DNA of 64,000 bases from Sarocladium kiliense. Its lineage: Eukaryota > Ascomycota > Sordariomycetes > Hypocreales > Sarocladiaceae. The notes beneath the pieces are model-generated. The model was not told where the DNA came from, did not search any database, and worked only from the letters and a program-made list of their open reading frames with translations. Positions 57,435 through 64,000 of this stretch are shown here, one piece after another; position 1 is the stretch's first letter; every line of letters starts with the position of its first letter. Where the stretch lies: positions 2,480,001-2,544,000 of the forward strand of contig JAUZTG010000042.1 in assembly GCA_030734395.1 (NCBI GenBank), given 5' to 3'. The translations under genes were made by a program, and so were the position numbers.

Positions 57435-58220
57435 CAGAGGCTGACGCTCGTGCTGTCCAATTACCGGAGTGAATGCATGCTGAACGCGTGTCACAACATC
57501 AGTATCTGGAGATAGTGGTCGACGCAGTTGATCCGGAGGAGTGCAGTTCTGTAGTGTGATGAAGGGATGAGGTTGGAGAGGGTGGAAGCTCGACACAGCT
57601 GAAGATGTGAAAATGCGGGGGTGGACCCAAGCAATCGGTCCGCGTCGGCCACTGCCGGCACCTCTCTACACTGTCTTAGGTAGATCCCTTAGGGGAGGAA
57701 TTGCACATTGAACCTGTATAGTGCGAGTGGTATATTGACTCGATTTGTTTTTATTCAGTTCAATCTTTTGTGAATCGCGCAATTCTTTTACCTGCCTTGG
57801 GTATTGCTCCATTGTGGGAATGCCTCTCCCCGTGAATAACGTGGCTAGAGTACCTTAGGTGAGGGGAGTATCGTCCAGGACCTGTTCGTCGGCCATAGGT
57901 ACCCTGGACACGAGCAATGAATCGGCATGGATGCGTATCAAGACTTCTTATCCACTTGGGAGGAGACAGCTCACATGATAGCAAGTTCACACAGAGTCTT
58001 GTGGATAATATATACCGAGTAGCTGTCCTCAATGGGTATTGGAATCCTGCTCCGTGGAGAGTGGATGTAACTATGTACAAAGTGCAACCTGACACGAAGG
58101 AGGAACCTGCTCGGGCGTCTTGTGCAAAAGAATCTGCAATGCTATCTTCCCAGCTCACATCTTGAGCTACAGCAGGTTACTGGAGCTTCCATCCCTCAAA
58201 CCGACGCTCTCATAAACCCA
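57435..58220. other. Intergenic between MalR-type and GH11 genes
   Basis: About 790 bp holding the regulator promoter and the xylanase 3' side. No gene seen. An in-frame GTG-started extension of the regulator reaches 57596 but has no support as coding. Confidence 0.55.
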
Positions 58221-58960
58221 CTAGCTGACGGTGATGCTGGCTGAGCCACTGCTCTGATAGCCCTCAGAGGCCACAATCTGATAGTTGTGGTTGCCAAGGT
58301 TCATCCCGTGCTGTGCCCAGGCGTTGAAGTGAGCGCCGACATCAACACTGCCTCCGACGCGGTGGTTCTGGCGAACCGACCAGTACTGCTGGAAGGTGGA
58401 TGTACCCTCGATCGAAGGCTGGTTGTTACGTGTGGTCTGGAGGATCTTATAGGTGCCTCCGTCGACGTCGACGGTGCCTACAACCTGCGCTGCACTGCTG
58501 GGGTCATAGGTTCCGAAAGTCTCGACAATGTAGTACTCGACCTGCTAGGCGTTAGCATACTCATGTGTTCGGGGCCCGTGTCAAAGTGTTGACTTACCAG
58601 AGGATTCTGAGTCCAGCCGTAGATGCTCAGGTAACCATTGCCACTCGTCTGGAAAGAGCCCGAATAGTTGATGGTCCGAGCAGCGCCCGGGTTCCAACCC
58701 TTGCCAGCGACATAGTTGCCTACATTTTGCCAGCTGACTGTGTAAGAGCCGCCTTGGGTGTTCTCGTAGTTGATGGACCCAGCGCCATCAGTCCAGAAAG
58801 AGTAAAAGTATCCGTCATGAGTACCCGTGCCAGGGCTTGTGCGAGGCTGGAGTTCTGAATCGCGCTTGAACATCTCCTGCATCTCAGTGACATTGAACGG
58901 GAAGGCGAGTGCACTGCCGATGGCAGCACACCCTAGGGCGAGAGACTTGAAAGCGACCAT
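58221..58960 (-). CDS. Secreted GH11 endo-1,4-beta-xylanase
   Basis: Two exons (58960-58598 and 58541-58221), joined by a 56-bp GTAAGT intron, give 227 aa. A signal peptide (MVAFKSLALGCAAIGSALA) is followed by a short propeptide ending in the dibasic KR at 32-33. The mature beta-jelly-roll shows DGYFYSFWTDG, GSYTVSW, GWTQNPL, VEYYIVE with nucleophile Glu123, and IVASEGY with acid/base Glu214. Two AG acceptors lie three bases apart (58545 and 58542). I choose the inner one because family members read NPLVEYY; the other would add one Gln. It cleaves xylan in plant walls. A TATAAAG box lies about 104 bp upstream. Confidence 0.96.
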
Positions 58961-59063
58961 TGTGCTGTGGATTGCTGATGTGGCTTGGCTTTGCGGTGGA
59001 GGGGATCTTTGTGAGCTGTGGTGAGAATAGACCATCTTTCAAGCTGCTCGTGCGATCCGAAGA

Positions 59064-59070
59064 CTTTATA
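59064..59070 (-). promoter_or_regulatory. TATA box of the GH11 gene
   Basis: TATAAAG on the minus strand, 104-110 bp upstream of the ATG at 58960. Confidence 0.5.
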
Positions 59071-62000
59071 GAGGTCGAGTCTGGATAATATCGTCGCCTC
59101 AAGATCCAAATCTGGCGCCTTCGGAGGATCCGCCCGAGGTATCATATTGAAGGACAAAGCGGCCAACTACTAGAACCACTTCGTCATGTCGCACGTATCA
59201 CGCAAGGACACCCCTGACGCATTCAATCCACATCTCAACCAACTTCGATTCGAACCATCTCAGCGAGTCAAGCCATTGAGTCCGGGGTGCATTCGCCGAG
59301 TCCCAGATTGGCAGGTAGACTCATTTACCCGGAGGTAAGCCTCAAGTTTCAAACATGCGTGGCGTCCCACGACAACGGGGCAGTCAATATGGAAATCGGC
59401 ACTTTGGGTGGAGCTGTCGCGCAGCTTTAACAGGCCAAGAGATCTGTCGTCGGCATTGATCGTCATGCATATTTCCACCCTGGGAATATCCGCTCGGATC
59501 AGTCGGCATCACGACGACCGCTGGTGACCCGTATCCTGCTAGATGCATCGAATGTGGTGCCATGGCGAGATCAAGAGTGACTTGTTTCCCAGCCTGCCCA
59601 GCCACAAATCGTCACCACTAGGCAATGCCGAGCAAAGTACCGGACGTCTCATGCAATGCCCGGCAAAGTACCCAGGGTCTGTTGCCCTACATAGCCTAAC
59701 CCGGGGACGAGTTGCAAACAAGCTTATGGCAAATCCAAATCATTAAGTTCGCGGGATACCCTTAGTGGCTTTACTTTACCCGGCTGTCGATCACTTCATC
59801 TCTAGCACAGGACACCCACGGGTTCGCTCTCGGCTGTTTCGTGGGTAGATTGGGCATCTGAGCTTTCATACGAAGTCCATAGTTCAGAAGGAAGCTTCAC
59901 TCCGAATACCTCCCTTAGTTTCGGTTTAAACGTGCAAGAAGAACACTTGACTCACGAGGTAAGCCTTCCTCCTTACCAATCAATCACGGGCAAAAGAGCG
60001 ACAAGCATCAAGTCGGACGAATGGCAACTTGAAGGTATTTAGCCGTGATGAAGTGTGTATCTGGGCAAGATTCTAGCTGCCACGGATCTAAGCGCGTTAC
60101 AATCGAGCTCCATGCGAGTTTGGCGGGTCAGACACATCTTCAAAGGCAAGCGCGACAGTTTTAAGTACTTGATTCAGCGCTCTCATAAGTTTTACTCGGA
60201 CTTTATATAATACCAAAGTTGATGGCCTATGCTTCAAAGTGCCTGGCCCTTGAGCCTTATTGTCAAGACAATCTTGAAAGGCCAAGAAAGGCTATTCATG
60301 CCTGCGGTACTAATCCTGAGATTCATATTGTAAGTAAACACGGGTGTGTCAATATGACAGGGATTACTCCTACAGAATACAGGCAGACCAGAAACTATGG
60401 GAGGCAAATTTGAGCGGCCAATACTCGTGCAAAAGACACCATGACCGTCAGAAGCCTCTTCGAGTCATAAGAAGACATTGAATTACGGCCAGAGTAGACT
60501 TCTCCAAGCTGTTGCTCATTGAAAGGCGACCAATAGTATCGCCCCCTGAGCCAAAGCCAAAGAAACTCAGATCACCTTATAAGGCAGCACGCAAGTGGAA
60601 GATCAACTACAGTAAATCATAGCTAAGACTCATAGCCACAACCTTAACATAAATGCGGTGCTAATACCTTTGTGACTAAACTTCTACTGCTTCATCTCCA
60701 GTGCTTGCTGTAGTAACAGATCGTACAAGTCTACGATAGCCAAGGACAATAAACACAAGTAACATGCTGAAAAGAGACATTCCCCATCCACGCTACTGTG
60801 GCTAGCACTCATGTTGTTTATCGGCGGAGTATGAATATAGCAGCATCCTGACTCTGGAATAAAGCGAGACTTTCAGAACCTAGGCGCTCTCATTCGACAA
60901 TGGGTTCGTAAAAGACCACAAACACAATTCCTTGAAACACCTCAAAAATCACGGACAATCATCCCGCAGAGACTGGCACGTCAGAGACAATATCACTCAG
61001 CAATGATAGCCCAGCAGTCACAAGTTGAAGGCTATAGCATGGCTATCTTCGATGTGATCTCAGTGGCTGATTTGGCAAGGGTGACGATGCGGTCTTTACA
61101 AGTCGGAGGGCCGGCAAGGGCCGCATCACACTATGATAGTCCCACATGAGGTTCACGGAGAGCTAAAGGCTGTAATCTTACGTGATGAGAACTCCGACTT
61201 CGTAGGTGGCTGTCATTGGCACACGCTGCACTCGTGATAAAGGCTTACCAGCTCATGAAGCTATCGTCGAATGTATTGAAGTTCACTCAAGCCTCGCAGA
61301 CATGACGTCGAGGGCCTTTTAACCCCCGAGACTATTGAAGCATATCTTCTGAGCCCTGATCAAAGTCTATTCTAGGTATTACATCTCTTCAAGATAATTG
61401 GCTCGCTGAGATCCTTCAGGCCGAACTCATGAGCGGACTCACGCATGCACCCCTAGCCTCGGGGAATACTCGTAGCCAACAAGCTTCCACTAAATGTTCC
61501 GACCAGGAGCCACCTACGACAACGGATAGACCCTTGAGGATCTTCCGCTAGCTCTCACAGCCGTGATTCCGAAGCCATGCCGTCACCGGTGTAATTAGGG
61601 GTTCCTGGAGGCGCCGTTTGGCGTTCTTTGGGGCTGCGGGTGAAGATGCGCCAACGTGCCGAGCAGCCGTGGTTCCGACGATTTGGTCGACTACACCAAA
61701 GTCTAAGTACACAAACGGTAATGCCCAATGGACGGCTCATTCTCTTACTCAACGGTTTGAAATCCAAAACTTTTCGTACACTGTTGAAATGGTATCGGTT
61801 GAATCGGCAAGAATTAGATATGCAAACAGATCCCAATAACAGCCAGCGCCTTCGGACGAAATGTCAGATTGACGCGAGATGAAGACCGAAACTCCCTGAT
61901 CTTCAGAAGATCTTTGATTCCCATAGATCGGTGGCTGCACAAGAGGCCATCTACGTCACATGTTTTATGAGGGCTCCGTGTGCCTCCCAGCCTCATGGCT

Positions 62001-62409
62001 GATGCTGAGGCTCCGGGACCGAGCAGCATCGTATCCACCGTTCAGCGGAGACTTTGTTCCCTTCCTTTCGCAACGACAGTCTTTTGTTGAAGCTTTAGAC
62101 TCAAGGTCTCTGAAGCTATGCGGTCCGAACACCCTGATAGAAGTGACGAACGTGGCTGGAAAAGAGTCCAAACCTCAAGGCCTCGAGCTGCATGTGAACG
62201 ATGCCTCTATCTGACGGAGTCGAGAGATCAGCAAGAGATTCGAAGATAAAAGGGACGGGTTCACGCTCCTCTGTTGATCAATTCTCTCTTCGACCAGACA
62301 GACATCAAACTCCTTGCCTCTTTGACAACAGTCCCCTGTCGATCATACTGATCAATCGCCAAGTCTTTGTCACAGACTTTGTTGCATCTTCATCTTGTGT
62401 CTAATCACA

Positions 62410-62432
62410 CCCCCCCCCCCCCCCCCCCCCCC
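62410..62432. repeat. Poly-C homopolymer tract, 23 nt
   Basis: An uninterrupted run of 23 C, 71 bp before the ATG of the small secreted protein gene. The exact length is unreliable in most sequencing methods. Confidence 0.9.
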
Positions 62433-62502
62433 TCATACTATATCAAGATTTGGGATCTCAAGTCCGAAGACATACAAAAGAAGTACACCTGAGTCAACAA
62501 CA

Positions 62503-62979
62503 ATGGCTCAACTCAGCAAGCTTCTCATCGTTCTGGCTGCCGTAACCGCTACCCTCGGCGCGCCAATCGACCCCCGTCAGATGGCAGGCGAAGGCAACGC
62601 CTGCAGCTCCGTGTTCTCGTCCACTGACAACGGCGTTGGTTACGGCACCGAGAACGCTGAGGATAACGTTGCCACCCTTCTCGGCGGCAGCCCTTCCCGC
62701 GGCGGCGGCACTGGCGGCCCTAAGGTCAAGAGACAGGGCGACAAGATGGCCAATGGAGCGGCTGCTATCCTGAATACCGTGGGACAGAACCAGGCAGCTG
62801 ATCTGGTGCAGACGGATGGAGATAACGTTGACGGTCAGTTGACTGATGATGCGACTACCGTTGGAGCCCAGTTTGGAGGCGATGAGGAGGATGTACTTGA
62901 GAGGCTGGGTAATATGGTTCCTAGCAAGTTGCCGGCAACTCCCAATGTCCCCGCGGTTCCCAATGCTCCCGCGGTTTGA
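62503..62979 (+). CDS. Small secreted protein, unrecognised
   Basis: Single-exon 158-aa protein with a clear signal peptide (MAQLSKLLIVLAAVTATLGA). The mature part is acidic and Gly/Asp/Asn-rich (DNGVGYGTENAEDN, DGDNVDGQLTDDATTVG). A KVKRQ dibasic site near residues 74-76 could be cut by Kex2, dividing the protein roughly in half. A single Cys remains in the mature part, so disulfide stabilisation is unlikely. The C-terminus is a Pro/Val/Asn-rich repeat-like tail (PATPNVPAVPNAPAV). I do not know the family. Related short secreted proteins occur in filamentous ascomycetes without function; a wall or spore-coat role is one guess. Confidence 0.75.
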   Translation: MAQLSKLLIVLAAVTATLGAPIDPRQMAGEGNACSSVFSSTDNGVGYGTENAEDNVATLLGGSPSRGGGTGGPKVKRQGDKMANGAAAILNTVGQNQAADLVQTDGDNVDGQLTDDATTVGAQFGGDEEDVLERLGNMVPSKLPATPNVPAVPNAPAV

Positions 62980-63247
62980 GACCATGGCCAGCATGTACGT
63001 TCTGGATATGGATCATCGCAACCTCTTCTCAAGGTTGGCAAGGAGCTTGCCACCAAACAGACTGTCAGCCACGGCAGGACTTTATTCAAGGTCAAAGGTG
63101 TAATAGGAGGATGCATATGTCACGGAGTAAGAATCATCAAACGGGGAGTCATTCCTTTAGATAAACCCTCCATAGCAATGTCTTTCAATGTACCTCTTTG
63201 TCGTTCAATAACATGATCCCTCTATAAACTACCCAAATGGACTTTTC

Positions 63248-64000
63248 TTATACGCTGATGGTGCGGAACACGCTGAACTCCTCACCCGTCGCCACAAGGC
63301 TGCCCGGTATTTGCGGGTGCCAGTGTACCTCCTTCGCATCCTTGAGGTAGTGCACAAACAGCAATTGAGGAGGCACGTCCTTGACGCCGGCGGTATCTTT
63401 GCTTTCTTCGTCATCCAACTCGACTGCCAGATCCCACAGCGTCACGGTGTTGTCGCCAGCAGCGACAGCCATGATGGAGTCATCGGTGGGATGCCACTCC
63501 ACACTGGTAATCTGCTCCTTGTGGAAGCCGAAGCTTGCAAGAGGTTGAGGCTTCGCGTTACCGGTGGTGGAGGTCTTCCATTGCCGGAGATCCCAGACAG
63601 CCCAGGTGCCGTCATCAGCACCCGAGGCAAGGAGGTGGGACGTTTGCCGTGACCAGGACATAACATTGACGTCGTAGTCGGAGATTTTCATTGTGAGCGC
63701 GGCCTTGCGAGACTTGGAGCGGGTATCCCAGATACGAACGGTACCATCGCTGGAGGCGGAGGAGAAAACGGACTGCTCGGAGGGAGACCATTGAATCTCC
63801 TCAACACTGCTCTCATGGCCTAGGAAGGGGCGATTGTCCGTAACCCAGCCACCGCCATCGGTTCGTGTGGTCATGTAGATCACACCATCGTTATCACCTG
63901 TGAGGAGTTTGCCGCCAGGTACAGTTGGTGACCAATCGAGAGCGTAACCCTCCGACTTGTGTGCGCGGACAGTGGAGATGGGCTTGTTCTGCTGAGGAGT
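63248..64000 (-). CDS. RRB1: Ribosome-assembly WD40 protein RRB1/GRWD1 (C-terminal part, cut by window)
   Basis: The 3' 753 bases of a gene that continues past the right edge; about 250 residues are visible. It contains four to five WD40 blades with clear ends (GTVRIWDTRSKS, GTWAVWDLRQW, NTVTLWDLAVELDD). The order of segments, the EEIQWSPSEQSVF stretch, the acidic DLAVELDDEE insertion and the end PPQLLFVHYLKDAKEVHWHPQIPGSLVATG are characteristic of Rrb1/GRWD1. That protein is a nuclear chaperone of ribosomal protein uL3 (Rpl3). The acidic N-terminal half is outside the window. It converges with the small secreted gene at 268 bp. Confidence 0.95.
   Translation of the reverse strand, partial: TPQQNKPISTVRAHKSEGYALDWSPTVPGGKLLTGDNDGVIYMTTRTDGGGWVTDNRPFLGHESSVEEIQWSPSEQSVFSSASSDGTVRIWDTRSKSRKAALTMKISDYDVNVMSWSRQTSHLLASGADDGTWAVWDLRQWKTSTTGNAKPQPLASFGFHKEQITSVEWHPTDDSIMAVAAGDNTVTLWDLAVELDDEESKDTAGVKDVPPQLLFVHYLKDAKEVHWHPQIPGSLVATGEEFSVFRTISV

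Larger units (their letters stand above)
58961..62502. other. Gene-poor 3.5-kb region
   Basis: Beyond the xylanase promoter no gene is supported. From about 60420 to 61550 neither strand has a frame above 60 codons, the emptiest stretch of the window. Frames at 61555-62210 overlap on both strands and show no domain. A TTTAGCC at 60038-60044, reverse of the XlnR-type GGCTAAA, is the only regulatory word noticed, too far away to be convincing. Confidence 0.5.

Noticed and set aside
57435..57596. N-terminal extension of the MalR-type protein
   Set aside because: It would need a GTG start. The ATG at 57434 places the zinc cluster close to the N-terminus, as is usual.
59228..59280. Reverse-strand GGTTCGAATCG resembling a tRNA B box
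   Set aside because: The bases around the loop do not form a T-stem and no anticodon arm fits upstream.
60038..60044. XlnR-type word (reverse GGCTAAA) upstream of GH11
   Set aside because: It is over 1 kb from the start and a single seven-base match is expected by chance.
62395..62502. Poly-Pro N-terminal extension read through the poly-C run
   Set aside because: It depends on a TTG start and the uncertain length of the homopolymer. The ATG at 62503 opens directly into a clean signal peptide.
1..64000. CRISPR array, insertion sequences, bacterial operons
   Set aside because: Spliced genes and fungal families show this is eukaryotic nuclear DNA, and no regular spacer-repeat pattern was seen.

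Overview
The window is nuclear DNA of a filamentous ascomycete (Pezizomycotina). The evidence is short 45-70 bp introns with GTRNGT donors and YAG acceptors, fungal-only families (Zn2Cys6 and Fungal_trans regulators, CBM1, TRI12-type MFS, GPI-type Ser/Thr-rich proteins), and an ERG6. The style of ERG6 and the housekeeping genes makes me lean to Dothideomycetes, but that is an impression and no alignment was run. No transposase, reverse transcriptase, rRNA, convincing tRNA or CRISPR was seen.

Layout. 0.3-9.1 kb: a full-length ABC-B multidrug-type transporter and a Zn2Cys6 regulator, divergent across 1.56 kb that carries a perfect yeast-type PDRE (TCCGCGGA). 9.2-21.7 kb: a small C2H2 protein, a secreted alpha/beta hydrolase, then a compact housekeeping block (zuotin, MZM1, SLT11/ECM2-type splicing factor, ERG6), a fungal multi-pass membrane protein and a secreted amidase. 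23.0-27.5 kb: a stand-alone protein of the fungal ubiquitin-like/NLR-N-terminal type and an NHA1-type Na+/H+ antiporter. 29.6-38.1 kb: a GPI-type Ser/Thr-rich protein, a secreted CAP/PR-1 protein and a 1,160-aa C2H2 plus Fungal_trans regulator. 38.1-45.7 kb: a 7.7-kb stretch with no gene I can support strongly.

45.7-59.0 kb is a secretion and carbohydrate block: a Kex2-processable small cysteine-rich secreted protein, a CBM1 protein, a TRI12-like MFS exporter, a maltose locus (GH13 alpha-glucosidase, alpha-glucoside permease, Zn2Cys6 MalR-type regulator) and a GH11 xylanase. The maltose locus is a coherent unit: permease imports maltose, the leaderless glucosidase cleaves it in the cytosol, and the regulator probably controls both through their shared 1.49-kb promoter. 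59.0-62.5 kb is again gene-poor. It ends in a 23-nt poly-C tract in front of another small secreted protein, and the window closes inside a WD40 ribosome-assembly gene (RRB1/GRWD1).

Gene models were spliced by hand from frame continuity, splice consensus and family knowledge. The best candidates for something undescribed are the cysteine-rich protein at 45727-46191, the ubiquitin-like protein at 23007-24367, the PDRE link at 5.7 kb, and the degenerate CCAAT repeat block at 31.4-32.0 kb.
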